Below the pieces are notes generated by a model, which searched no databases, was not told where the DNA came from, and was given only the letters and a program-made list of their open reading frames with translations. A DNA stretch of 26,894 bases, taken from positions 1 to 26,894 of IMG/VR virus record IMGVR_UViG_3300045125_000050; one strand, 5' to 3'. The translations under genes and the position numbers were made by a program. Below, piece after piece: positions 17,479-24,853 of the stretch. Positions within the stretch are counted from its first letter, which is position 1; every line of letters starts with the position of its first letter. The DNA comes from a virus.

Positions 17479-17801
17479 CGCTCGCAAAATCGAGTTGGTC
17501 ATGGAGCACCACGCCGGGGACGTGGTCCGGGCGTTGGTCGAGACGTTCCCGTCCGGCCGCATTGAGCCTCGGTTTGTGCTGCTGGCAGCGGACGCGGTGA
17601 TCACGCAGACCACTGCGGCTCGTGCTGGCGCAGGTCAAGGAACTGAAGAAGCAGGCGGCCGAGGCACCGCTGGCCGTCCTTGGCCAGGGCGACTACCGGC
17701 GAGAGATCAGGCCGTCGGCAGCGATTGCCCGCCCGCGGCTGTGGGAGCGTTTCTGTGCTCGTGCTGCCCGGCTGCTGGGAGCCAAGGAGGTGACCCTGTG
17801 A
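17387..17801 (+). CDS. Hypothetical early protein, one frame break
   Basis: Starts at GTG 17387 with GAGGAG (17375-17380) as ribosome site. It reads TTQNAGRFGQVVEDVGLAIQ, DARKIELVMEHHAGDVVRAL and PRFVLLAADAVITQTTAA. The frame changes near 17615-17625 to LVLAQVKELKKQAAEA, DYRREIRPSAAIARPRLWE and ARLLGAKEVTL, stopping at 17799-17801. About 138 residues, helical and charged throughout, no domain recognised. It opens the early gene run after attP and is coupled (GTGA) to a putative DNA-binding protein, so a regulatory or replication-linked role is plausible but unproven. Confidence 0.6.
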
Positions 17802-18175
17802 ACCCCAAGACCAAGTTCGTGAACCAGACCCAGGCGTGCAACATGCTGGGCTTTCATAGCAAGAAGGGACAGTCGGACGTGCAGAGGCTTGAGGAACTGG
17901 GACTCAAGCCAGTTTCATCGGAGCGATACGCCAGGGGTCTTCGTAGGTGGTACTTCGTGCCTGACGTGCTCAGGGCAAAGGCAAGTGTGCTGGCAAGTCG
18001 CCGGGGCCCCACAACCCATGCCAAATGGCAAACAGATGATCTTCCTGCTGAAATTCAGGCGGAACTACTGATCTTGCGAACAAGGCTTGTGGAGGTCGAG
18101 CGCACTCAGTCAGACGTTTTGAGTCAGTTGAACGACATTCGCCGGCAAGTGTTGCCATTGGAGGAGTCTCAATGA
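17798..18175 (+). CDS. Putative DNA-binding protein with C-terminal coiled coil
   Basis: Intact, 125 residues from GTG 17798 behind a very strong ribosome site (AAGGAGGTGA, 17784-17793). The N-terminal 60 residues (FVNQTQACNMLGFHSKKGQS, VQRLEELGLKPVS, GLRRWYFVPDVLRAKAS) resemble the winged-helix excisionase/MerR-like fold: a helix with NQTQACNMLG, an LGLKP turn, an RRWYF strand and a closing helix. The C-terminus (AEIQAELLILRTRLVEVERT onward) is a coiled coil suited to dimerisation. Position near int and attP makes an excisionase or lysogeny regulator plausible. I cannot tell these apart. Confidence 0.65.
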   Translation: MNPKTKFVNQTQACNMLGFHSKKGQSDVQRLEELGLKPVSSERYARGLRRWYFVPDVLRAKASVLASRRGPTTHAKWQTDDLPAEIQAELLILRTRLVEVERTQSDVLSQLNDIRRQVLPLEESQ

Positions 18176-18294
18176 GCCACAAGGCAATCGCCAAGCGGCT
18201 AGGGATCAAGGTTTGCACAGTGCGCACGCATGAGAAACGAGCGCTTCTCAAGCTCCTGCGTGCGTGCCAGCGGGAGGGCATCCGATGCAACTGA
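18172..18294 (+). CDS. 40-residue helix-turn-helix protein, sigma region 4-like
   Basis: Small gene from ATG 18172 (ATGA overlap with the preceding stop, GGAGGAG at 18160-18166 as ribosome site) to TGA 18292-18294, overlapping the exonuclease start by 10 bases. The product is almost only a helix-turn-helix: MSHKAIAKRLGIKVCTVRTH followed by EKRALLKLLRACQREG. The pattern xxIAxRLGIxxxTVRxHxxRALxKL is that of sigma-70 region 4.2 and LuxR-type recognition helices. Alone it could bind a -35-like site or RNA polymerase. Its tight coupling to the recombination genes suggests that it regulates them. The regular ribosome site and overlaps argue that it is real despite its size. Confidence 0.72.
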   Translation: MSHKAIAKRLGIKVCTVRTHEKRALLKLLRACQREGIRCN

Positions 18295-19127
18295 CCTACG
18301 AGAACTGCTCGGTGCCTGACATGCCTGCGGAGCGGTATCACGCCATCGAGGCGTTGAGCAGCACGGTGGCCCGGGATTTGCTGTCGGCCAGCCCGATGCA
18401 CGCCTTGCACCGCCAGCAGCACCGTGACGAGACGCCAGCGATGCGTCTGGGGACCGCGCTGCATTCGGCCGTGCTGGAGCCCGAGCGTCGAATGATCGCC
18501 GTGGCACCAGACGTGGACCGCCGGACGAAGGATGGCAAGGCCAGGTACGAGGAGTTTCTGTTGGCCAACGCTGGAAAGATCACGCTGACCGCCGAGCAGG
18601 GAGACCTGCTGGCCGGGATGCTGTGTGGCATCCGCCGCTGTAAGTCGGCACTGTCAGTGCTCAACGTCGCCCCCAGCCGTGAACTCTCGCTGTTTGCCAG
18701 AGAACCGGCAAAGGGCGTTCTGTGCAAGGCTCGGATCGACGCGCTCAGCGTGTCTGAGCGGTTCATCCTGGACGTGAAGAGCACCAGCGGCGTGGCAACC
18801 ACTGACGAGTTCGAGCGTGCGATTGCGGCCCGCGGCTACGGCTTCCAGGCCGCGTTCTACATGCACGTCGCGTCGTTGCTGGGCTACGAGGTGGACACGT
18901 TCGCCTTCGTGGTGGTCGAGTCGGAGCCGCCGCACGGGTGTGCGGTGTTCATGCTGGAGCCCGAGGTGATCGACCTGTACATGCCAAAGGTCGCGAAGTC
19001 GATTGAGACCTACGCCGGGTGCGTTGGCAATGCCGAGTGGCCGGGCTACGAGGACAAGGTGCGACGAATTGGCATTCCAGCATGGCAGCGAAAGCAGCTG
19101 CTGGACGGCATGGAGGTGGCAGCATGA
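18285..19127 (+). CDS. PD-(D/E)XK exonuclease (RecE/exonuclease VIII-like)
   Basis: Intact, 280 residues from ATG 18285. Probable 5'-3' exonuclease that makes single-strand tails for phage recombination. Signatures: LSSTVARDLLSASPMHALH and RLGTALHSAVLEPER at the N-terminus (the GTALH helix typical of the family); the catalytic core CKARIDALS...ILDVKST with Asp and D-x-K; and the following QAAFYM helix (Gln motif). The C-terminal region (GIPAWQRKQLLDG) is basic. The next two genes encode an annealing-type protein and an SSB-like protein, completing a lambda Red / RecET-like set. Family assignment is from the motif order. Confidence 0.85.
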   Translation: MQLTYENCSVPDMPAERYHAIEALSSTVARDLLSASPMHALHRQQHRDETPAMRLGTALHSAVLEPERRMIAVAPDVDRRTKDGKARYEEFLLANAGKITLTAEQGDLLAGMLCGIRRCKSALSVLNVAPSRELSLFAREPAKGVLCKARIDALSVSERFILDVKSTSGVATTDEFERAIAARGYGFQAAFYMHVASLLGYEVDTFAFVVVESEPPHGCAVFMLEPEVIDLYMPKVAKSIETYAGCVGNAEWPGYEDKVRRIGIPAWQRKQLLDGMEVAA

Positions 19128-19981
19128 GCATCGTTCCACTGACTGACATGCAGGCCATCGACCAGATCGTGGTGTCTGGCGACCTGTCGAGGCTCACGCC
19201 TGAGCAGCGGGTCTCCTACGTGCACCACGTCTGCCAGTCTCTGGGCCTCAACCCGGCCACGCGACCGTTCTCGTTCCAGCAGTTCCAGGGGCGGCTGGTC
19301 ATGTACGCCACGAAGGACTGCAGCGAGCAGCTGCGTCAGATCCACGGCGTCAGCGTGCGGATCACTGGCCGGATCACGGACACCGAGGGCGGCGTCTACA
19401 CGGTCACCGTGCGTGGCGTGGACAAGGAGGGCCGACGCGACGAGGCCAGCGGGTCGGTGAGCATTGCCGGTCTCAAGGGCGGCGATCTGGCCAACGCCAT
19501 GATGAAGGCCGAGACGAAGGCCAAGCGGCGATTGACTCTGAGCATCTGTGGGCTGGGCTTCCCCGACGAGACGGAGATCGGGGATGGCGGCCCCGTCATG
19601 CAGCCCGTGCGAGCCGTGGCCGCGGACCGGCTGGCCAGGCTCAACGCGCTCACTGCTGCGGGTCCCGCGTCGGATGGGCCTGTGGCGGCTCCCGTGGCCC
19701 CGGCGTCGGCGGACAGCGAGCCGCCGGCGCCGAGGGCTGCGACCGGCACGGAGCAGGTGCCGGACCCCGTCGCCACGGACGGCGGCGAGGAGAGCCTCGA
19801 AGACCTGGCCGAGCAGGTGGCTGCGTTGGCCCGAAACACGGGCCAGAAGCGCACCGCCATGCAGGCGTTGGCAGCAGCGCAGAAGAAGGGAAAGACACCC
19901 GAGGGCACCAGGGCGGTCCTTGAGGAGTGGCACGAGGCCCTGAGCAATCACCCAGACAACTCGAAGGAGATCCGACTGTGA
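19124..19981 (+). CDS. Probable single-strand annealing recombinase
   Basis: Intact, 285 residues from ATG 19124 (ATGA overlap). It follows the exonuclease directly. The N-terminal half (about residues 15-160) reads LTPEQRVSYVHHVCQSLGLN, FSFQQFQGRLVMYATKDCSE, QLRQIHGVSVRITG, and ANAMMKAETKAKRRLTLSIC-GLGFPDETE. The K-A-E-T-K-A-K-R-R helix followed by (S/D)ICGLG resembles the conserved C-terminal core of RecT/Rad52-like annealing proteins of phages. Residues about 165-235 are a proline/alanine-rich linker, followed by a small helical C-terminal domain (EESLEDLAEQVAALARNTGQ). Name inferred from context and partial resemblance; the superfamily is not certain. Confidence 0.65.
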   Translation: MSIVPLTDMQAIDQIVVSGDLSRLTPEQRVSYVHHVCQSLGLNPATRPFSFQQFQGRLVMYATKDCSEQLRQIHGVSVRITGRITDTEGGVYTVTVRGVDKEGRRDEASGSVSIAGLKGGDLANAMMKAETKAKRRLTLSICGLGFPDETEIGDGGPVMQPVRAVAADRLARLNALTAAGPASDGPVAAPVAPASADSEPPAPRAATGTEQVPDPVATDGGEESLEDLAEQVAALARNTGQKRTAMQALAAAQKKGKTPEGTRAVLEEWHEALSNHPDNSKEIRL

Positions 19982-20442
19982 ACATCATCTGGAACAGCAG
20001 CGAAGACAAGCCCAAGAGCGACAAGCCGAAGGAGTTCAAGAACGAAGTTCTGCCGGAGGGAACCTACACCGCAGAGATCGTGAAGAGCACCGCGCGGCAG
20101 AGCCAGTTCGACAACGTCAAAACGCCGGACAACCCGGACGGCTGGGAGTGGAGCGTGTGGCTGGACGTGCACGAGAACGGCACGAGGTATCGGGTGTTCG
20201 ACAGCATCGCGGCCACCCGCATCAGCCGGATCAACGAGGTGCTGCGTGCTGCGGGGCGTCCGGAGCTGCGTCCCGGCAAGGATCACCGGTTTGAGGAGTC
20301 CAGCATCGAGGGCGAGACGGTCCGCATCCGCGTGTACCACAGCAAGGCGGGCAAGGCTCGCGTCGGTGAGTACATGAAGGCCGAGGCCGCGCCGTCCAAG
20401 CCAGCCAAGACCAAGGTGAAGGTCGATGACATCCCCTTCTGA
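19978..20442 (+). CDS. SSB-like single-stranded DNA-binding protein
   Basis: Intact, 154 residues from GTG 19978 (GTGA overlap). The core (LPEGTYTAEIVKSTAR, GWEWSVWLDVHENGTRYRVF, ATRISRINEVLRAAG, IRVYHSKAGKARVGEYMK) is the pattern of DUF669-type phage proteins, predicted OB-fold single-strand binders. The protein ends KVKVDDIPF, an acidic tip identical in style to the bacterial SSB tail (DDDIPF), which recruits partner enzymes. With the preceding exonuclease and annealer it completes the recombination set. The start of the following gene lies inside its last codons. Confidence 0.8.
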   Translation: MNIIWNSSEDKPKSDKPKEFKNEVLPEGTYTAEIVKSTARQSQFDNVKTPDNPDGWEWSVWLDVHENGTRYRVFDSIAATRISRINEVLRAAGRPELRPGKDHRFEESSIEGETVRIRVYHSKAGKARVGEYMKAEAAPSKPAKTKVKVDDIPF

Positions 20443-20680
20443 TCCGCAGGCACCTGGGGTGACTCAGGGATGGTCTAACACTCGGCCGCGCCCCGCGGCG
20501 ATTGAGCCGAGCAAGACTCCGCAGACGGGCCGACGGGCCCGCGGCAATGCGGGTGCGAGCCCCGCTCCCTCCCCACGTGTCCTGCTGTGGTTCTGGCTGG
20601 GCTTCGCCTGGGGCGTTGCCGGGTGCTGTGCGTTCACGCTGGCTGCCCTCGGCCGCGGCTGGATGGAGGCGTGGCTGTGA
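20426..20680 (+). CDS. Small membrane protein, 84 residues
   Basis: ATG 20426 overlaps the SSB-like gene end by 17 bases. A proline/arginine-rich soluble N-terminus (about 48 residues) precedes a single hydrophobic helix (VLLWFWLGFAWGVAGCCAFT, about residues 52-73) and a short tail. It ends in a GTGA overlap with the next gene. One-helix membrane proteins in the early region may act in superinfection exclusion or host takeover. No family recognised, so this remains a guess. Confidence 0.55.
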   Translation: MTSPSDPQAPGVTQGWSNTRPRPAAIEPSKTPQTGRRARGNAGASPAPSPRVLLWFWLGFAWGVAGCCAFTLAALGRGWMEAWL

Positions 20681-21324
20681 GCAGGCTAAATGATCCAGTC
20701 CTATCGAATGTTTGGGCGGCAACTAGTCCTAGTCGTGCGAGTGATTTGACTGTGACGATTGGTGATTATGAAGATGAAACCAAATCATCCGAAGCGTTTG
20801 TCAGTGCAATAAATCTGTCGCACTGGATCGTGCATGCCGAGGTGCCTGGCTGGTTGCCTGTTATGGGGCATCGTGAAGATCACAACGGCGTACGCATTGA
20901 TTTTGTTCTGGAGCCAACGCAACAGCTGAAACAGGCTGGGTGGTCGTTTGGATTCGTTGGCATTGAGTGCAAGAGGTCGTTGACCAAACTGGGACCCGTG
21001 ATTGCACAAGCAAGCGACTATGCAAGTGCAATGTGGAGGCTGCCTTGCGGAAACGTAGTTGCAACAAACTTCGTTTGTATTTGGAGGTGCCCAAGCGTTG
21101 CCGGAAATCTGCTGTCTTGCATGATTTCGCGGCGCGTAGGCGAAGCAGACCTGACTTACGCAGGCAATTACAAAAATCAGCTGCTGCTGCGTTGGGGCGC
21201 GATAATTGCGTACAGGGATTGCGGGAAAGATTTTCCGCCGCAAATTGCAAAGCAACTTCTGGGCGGAAACAAAAAGGGCAGCCGCAATAACAGAAGGTGC
21301 TGCTCTAACAAGGACGCCGCATGA
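20677..21324 (+). CDS. PD-(D/E)XK nuclease-like protein in an AT-richer segment
   Basis: Intact, 215 residues from GTG 20677. Middle section: GVRIDFVLEP, then about 15 residues, then GFVGIECKRS...GPVIAQASDY. This gives Asp ... Glu-x-Lys followed by a helix with Gln, the arrangement of PD-(D/E)XK nucleases. The rest (GWLPVMGHREDHNGV before, GNLLSCMISRRVGEADLTYA and LLLRWGAIIAYRDCG after) is not familiar. Codon use is much less GC-rich than in the flanking genes (GAT, AAT, TTT frequent), a sign of recent acquisition. Role may be DNA repair, resolution or defence; the nuclease call rests on motifs only. Confidence 0.55.
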   Translation: MSRLNDPVLSNVWAATSPSRASDLTVTIGDYEDETKSSEAFVSAINLSHWIVHAEVPGWLPVMGHREDHNGVRIDFVLEPTQQLKQAGWSFGFVGIECKRSLTKLGPVIAQASDYASAMWRLPCGNVVATNFVCIWRCPSVAGNLLSCMISRRVGEADLTYAGNYKNQLLLRWGAIIAYRDCGKDFPPQIAKQLLGGNKKGSRNNRRCCSNKDAA

Positions 21325-21617
21325 ACATTGAAGAACTTAGGGAACAGGTTCGCTCCATCGCCCTGGAGCGGGACGCAGCACGCGAGAAGGTTGCCCGCAT
21401 CATGGCCGGGCTGGAGGGCTGCTGCATGACCTGCGAGCCTGTCGGCCTGCGGAACCAGCAGATGCAGCGAGACATCGAAACGCTCAAGGCCGAGCGCGAC
21501 GAGGCGAGGCGATGGGTTGTGCTATAGTGGAATGGCTGCTGACAGGACGCGCAACGCGAGCCTGAAAACATCGCACGGGAGCATGGCTGGGACTGCTTCA
21601 AGGAGGAAGGCAAGTGA
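21321..21617 (+). CDS. Small coiled-coil protein ending GWDCFKEEG, frame break
   Basis: ATG 21321 (ATGA overlap) gives MNIEELREQVRSIALERDAA, a CCMTCEPVG cysteine pair and a coiled coil RDIETLKAERDEARRW, then a TAG at 21525-21527. In the same frame, after that TAG and a TGA, a very protein-like stretch QDAQREPENIAREHGWDCFK and EEGK runs to TGA 21615-21617, which forms GTGA with the next start. I read this as one gene of about 98 residues with a pair of indels around 21515-21550. If the TAG is real, the product is 68 residues and the tail is a relic. Confidence 0.5.
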
Positions 21618-22117
21618 GCGACGATCCCCGATCCCAAGCCGTCGGCGAATTGGACTGGACTTACGAGCGGCTACGCCAAGCCCTGGTTCGCGCCCAAATT
21701 GCTGAAGCCCGCGTCAAAACACTTACGGAAGAACTGCAGCGTGCCAAAACGTGTATGGCCATGGACCGCCTAAACAAGCTGGATGACGAGGTGGGCATTG
21801 CACCGCGCCCCACCGGGCCGGTCAGGGCACGCATGCTGCGTGAGGCTGCGACCGTCACCGAGGAACGCGGCAAGACCTACGGGCCTCCAGGCGAACACTT
21901 TGAGCGGACCGTGCGGGCGGCCTACGCCCTTATGCCTGACCTGTTCGCCCGGCCGCCGGAGCCTGAGGACTGGGGCAAGCTCATGTGCATCGACAAGCTG
22001 GCCCGAGACGCCGAGGTGGCCAAGGCCGACAACATGATCGACCTGGCGGGCTATGCGGCATGCGTGCACGAATGTCGGTCTGTGGATCAAACGACCGACA
22101 CTTCATCACAACTGTAG
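21614..22117 (+). CDS. DUF6378-type phage protein
   Basis: Intact, 167 residues from GTG 21614 behind AAGGAGGAA (21599-21607). An N-terminal coiled coil (residues 10-45) is followed by REAATVTEERGKTYGPPGEH, then FERTVRAAYALMP, DWGKLMCIDKLARDAEVAK and DNMIDLAGYAACVHE. The TYGPPxEHFxRT ... KLARxxxxxxxDNxxDLAGYAA pattern is the common small phage domain of all-helical nucleotide-pyrophosphatase style. An enzymatic role on nucleotides is possible but not shown. It sits just before the primase gene. Confidence 0.75.
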   Translation: MSDDPRSQAVGELDWTYERLRQALVRAQIAEARVKTLTEELQRAKTCMAMDRLNKLDDEVGIAPRPTGPVRARMLREAATVTEERGKTYGPPGEHFERTVRAAYALMPDLFARPPEPEDWGKLMCIDKLARDAEVAKADNMIDLAGYAACVHECRSVDQTTDTSSQL

Positions 22118-22144
22118 TCAGTTCTATCCACCGGCAAGGACGCC

Positions 22145-24090
22145 ATGCCAGACACCGTTACCGCCGAGGTTGAGGCTGCGATGCAGCTGCTCGGGTTCGT
22201 CTTCGAGCCCGGCGACCTGATCGAGTTTCGCACCATCGGGACCCGTCCGAGCCAGCACTGGGCGAAGCTGCAAGATGCATCAACTTGCATCAACTTGCTG
22301 CAGGCGTATCCGGCGGGCACCCATGTCTATTTCGGAGCCAACCCCCGCAAAGAGAAGGGAGGCAAGGCCGAGCACGTCGGGCTGGCTCGCTGCCTGTTCG
22401 CCGACTTTGACGGCGGCGTCAGCGTCGAAGAGGCCCGTCGCCGCTGGACCGAGGCCCTGATCCCGGAGCCGACGGTGATCGTCTCCACCGGTGGCGGCGT
22501 GCACGCCTGGTGGCGATTGCTGGAGCCTATGGAGGACCTGAAGGCGTGGACGGCACGGCAGAAGGCTCTGGCGATCCGGCTTGGCTCGGACCAAGCCGTG
22601 ACCGACGCCCCCGCATCATGCGGCTGCCGGGCTTCCGGAACTGGAAGTACCACCACCAGCCACTGTGCGTGGTCGAGGCGTGCGAGCCGGACCACGTCTA
22701 TGAACTGGACGAGTTCCCCGACCCGGTTCAGTACGCCCAGGACACCACGACCGAGGCCGTAGCGCCGGGGTCACTGTCCGACCTGTCCCAGCGGTTCCTG
22801 CACGAAGGCTTCGTGATGCGGGCTGGCCGGCGTCAGACGATCTTTACCGTCGCCTGCGACCTGAAGGCACGTCAGTGGGCCCAGGGCGACGCCGAGGCTG
22901 CCATCGTCAAGCGTGCCCGGCTGCTCAGGCTGGAGCCTGACGAGCTCGCCGACGTGCCCAGGCAGGTGCGGAACGCCTTCAAGGCCGACAGGGCGCCGTG
23001 CAGGGCCGGGCCGAGGACGTGGAGGTTGTGGAGGAGGCCGAGCCGGTGAGCCCGCCAGTGGGCATCCTGGACCTTGTACGGGCCAACCCGGCCATGCGTC
23101 GGCCGCTGGTGCACGGCCTGCTGCGGTCCGGCGAGACCATGAACATCATCGCCGCGCCCAAGACGGGCAAGTCGTGGATGGTGCTGGACCTTGCCCTGTG
23201 CGTGGCGACCGGCCGGGCGTGGATGAACACCTACAAGGTCGAGCGGTCCAAGGTCCTGCTGATCGACAACGAGCTGCACGAGGAGACGCTGGCCGAGCGC
23301 CTGCAGCGGGTCGCTCAGGCCATGGGAATCCCGCTGGAGGAACTGGACGGGTGGCTGGAGGTCAAGAGCCTTCGAGGTGCCCTGCAGTCCTTCGAGACGC
23401 TGGACACGGGCATGCTGGCACCCGTGCAGCCGGGCCACTACGGGCTGGTGATCTTTGACGCCTTCTACCGGTTCAACATCGGCGACGGTGCCGACGAGAA
23501 CGACAACTCGTACATGGCCAAGACGTACAACCGGCTCGACGCCATCGCCAAGCGGCTGGACGCGGCCCTGGTCTGCATCCATCACACGTGCGAAGGGCAG
23601 CCAGGCCGAGAAGGCGGTGACCGACGTGGGTTCAGGGGCCGGGTCCATGAGCCGGGCTGCAGACACCCATCTGGTGCTCAGGGAGCACGAGCTGGAGAAG
23701 CACCTGGTGATCGACGCCGCCTGCCGGTCGTGGGCCCCGATCCAGGCCGCGGTGGTGCGGTTCGAGTACCCGCGGTTCTACCCGGAGCCGATGGCCGATC
23801 CCAAGGCCCTCGAAGAAGGGCCAGCAAGGGCAAGGGCGACGGCTGGAACGTACGAGCAGGTTCGTGGACGAGTTCTTGCCAACTCAGGCTGGACCGAATG
23901 GCCGTACAAGGACCTAGTGGCCTGCTGGTGCAACGAGGCCGGGCTTGCACAGGATGAACCGCATCTGCACGTTGAAGGAGCCGAGCGGTCGCCAGGACTG
24001 ATCCGCAAGCGAAGGACCACCCTGGAATGCAGACCTGGTGACGGCCGTTCTGATCAACTACTCGGCTGGTCGATTGTGCGCGCATTGTGA
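22145..24090 (+). CDS. Bifunctional primase-helicase (AEP/RepB-type primase plus RepA/DnaB-like ATPase), several frame breaks
   Basis: Main replication protein. ATG 22145, AAGGA just upstream. Primase half: CLFADFDGGVS (metal-binding D87, D89), VSTGGGVHAWWRLLE (H120), QKALAIRLGSDQAV and RIMRLPGFRNWKYH, as in RepB-type AEP primases; the frame breaks in a C5 run near 22600. Near 22990 the frame changes again and the helicase half follows: VGILDLVRANPAMRRPLVHG, Walker A IIAAPKTGKSWM, LLIDNELHEETLAERL, Walker B GLVIFDAFYR, ALVCIHHT, and GSGAGSMSRAADTHLVLREH after a break near 23590. The C-terminus (GWTEWPYKDLVACWCNEAGL) resembles a small winged-helix tail; the stop is 24090 or slightly earlier. 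Whether this is one fused protein or two coupled genes (second start GTG 22998) cannot be settled because of the indels. Confidence 0.82.
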
Positions 24091-24127
24091 CGCACATGGA
24101 CGAATCAATCGGCAAGGCTCGGGACTC

Positions 24128-24167
24128 ATTTGATTACGCACCCTAAAGGGATGCAGGAGAATCAAAT
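24128..24167. repeat. Nested inverted repeat downstream of the primase-helicase (origin/operator candidate)
   Basis: Perfect outer arms ATTTGATT (24128-24135) and AATCAAAT (24160-24167). Inside lie GCA...TGC (24138-24140 / 24152-24154) and CCCT-AA-AGGG (24041+100: 24141-24150). The gap 24091-24220 has no supported gene and is locally AT-rich. A nested cruciform beside the replicative primase suggests a replication origin, a double-strand initiation site or a regulator-binding site. Confidence 0.5.
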
Positions 24168-24220
24168 CGAGGGAACCCGGCCTGAGGGTCTGCCGGTGAT
24201 GCCTTCCAGGACGCCTGCGA

Positions 24221-24592
24221 ATGAACCCCGAGATTCAGACGGCGGAAAGGGCGGACCTTGTCATCCGGGCCATCTGCTGGCTGGAGGTGGGCTCCTTCAC
24301 GCCCCGGAGCATGGCCACCCTCCACGGCCGGGTCTGCGACCAGCCAGACCGCTTGGCCCTGTACCTGGTCCTCGTCGGGCGTCTGGCCCAGGTGTCGGTG
24401 AACGACGCCTGCGGCTGTCTGAGGCAGCCCGTCCGGAGGTGTGCAAAGGCCCTCCGGTTCCACCAGCCCAGCCAGGACGAGGTGACCGAGTGGGCCAAGT
24501 TGATCCACGAGGCCCTGCTGGTGATGCCCCGGCCGAAGACCATGGAATCGAAACGAGCAGGTGCGACAATCCCGGCATGGAGGCGGTCCTGA
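24221..24592 (+). CDS. Hypothetical early protein, 123 residues
   Basis: Intact from ATG 24221. Helical: MNPEIQTAERADLVIRAICW, RSMATLHGRVCDQPDRLALY, LVLVGRLAQVSVNDACGCLR and PSQDEVTEWAKLIHEALLVM. The run RxMATLHGRV...RLAQVSVNDACG hints at a helix-turn-helix-like bundle, but no family is recognised. The last 20 codons overlap the promoter-like block and the next start, and may be non-native. It follows the inverted repeat and precedes three nuclease-type genes. Confidence 0.55.
   Translation: MNPEIQTAERADLVIRAICWLEVGSFTPRSMATLHGRVCDQPDRLALYLVLVGRLAQVSVNDACGCLRQPVRRCAKALRFHQPSQDEVTEWAKLIHEALLVMPRPKTMESKRAGATIPAWRRS
24562..24576 (+). promoter_or_regulatory. Extended -10-like element directly before a start codon
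   Basis: TGCGACAATCCCGGC ends immediately before ATG 24577 and nearly duplicates TGCGACAATACCCGGC at 4584-4599. If GACAAT (24565-24570) is a -10 hexamer, transcription would begin at or next to the ATG, giving a leaderless message. No matching -35 is seen at normal distance. Confidence 0.3.
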
Positions 24593-24816
24593 AATGGGGT
24601 CCGTGCGACGGCGACGTGGTCACGGTCGAGGACACGGACGTGGAGATCCGCGTGCCCATCGTCTGTGGCATTTGCCTGGACGAGCTGCCCACCGCCCTGT
24701 CGAAGGACATCTACACCGAGGGCATCTACCTGCACGATCCCCAGACCGGCCAGTGGACCTACAGCGGTCGCCTGCGATACGACCAGAGCGGGAACGCCTA
24801 CGTCTCGCCGGGCTGA
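24577..24816 (+). CDS. Hypothetical 79-residue protein with one CxxC
   Basis: ATG 24577 fits a compact beta-rich product: MEAVLKWGPCDGDVVTVEDT, VEIRVPIVCGICLDE, EGIYLHDPQTGQWTYSGRLR and YDQSGNAYVSPG. Alternating acidic and aromatic strands end in a WTYSGRL hairpin. There is no convincing ribosome site; an extended -10-like element ends right at the start. No family recognised. It overlaps the preceding reading frame by 16 bases. Confidence 0.6.
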   Translation: MEAVLKWGPCDGDVVTVEDTDVEIRVPIVCGICLDELPTALSKDIYTEGIYLHDPQTGQWTYSGRLRYDQSGNAYVSPG

Positions 24817-24853
24817 CCCTTGAATGGGCCTGCGAAACAGGCAGCATGTAATC

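Noticed and set aside
19046-19951. Minus-strand open frame of 301 codons
   Set aside because: Antisense shadow of the annealing-protein gene with typical His/Arg-rich composition and no domain.
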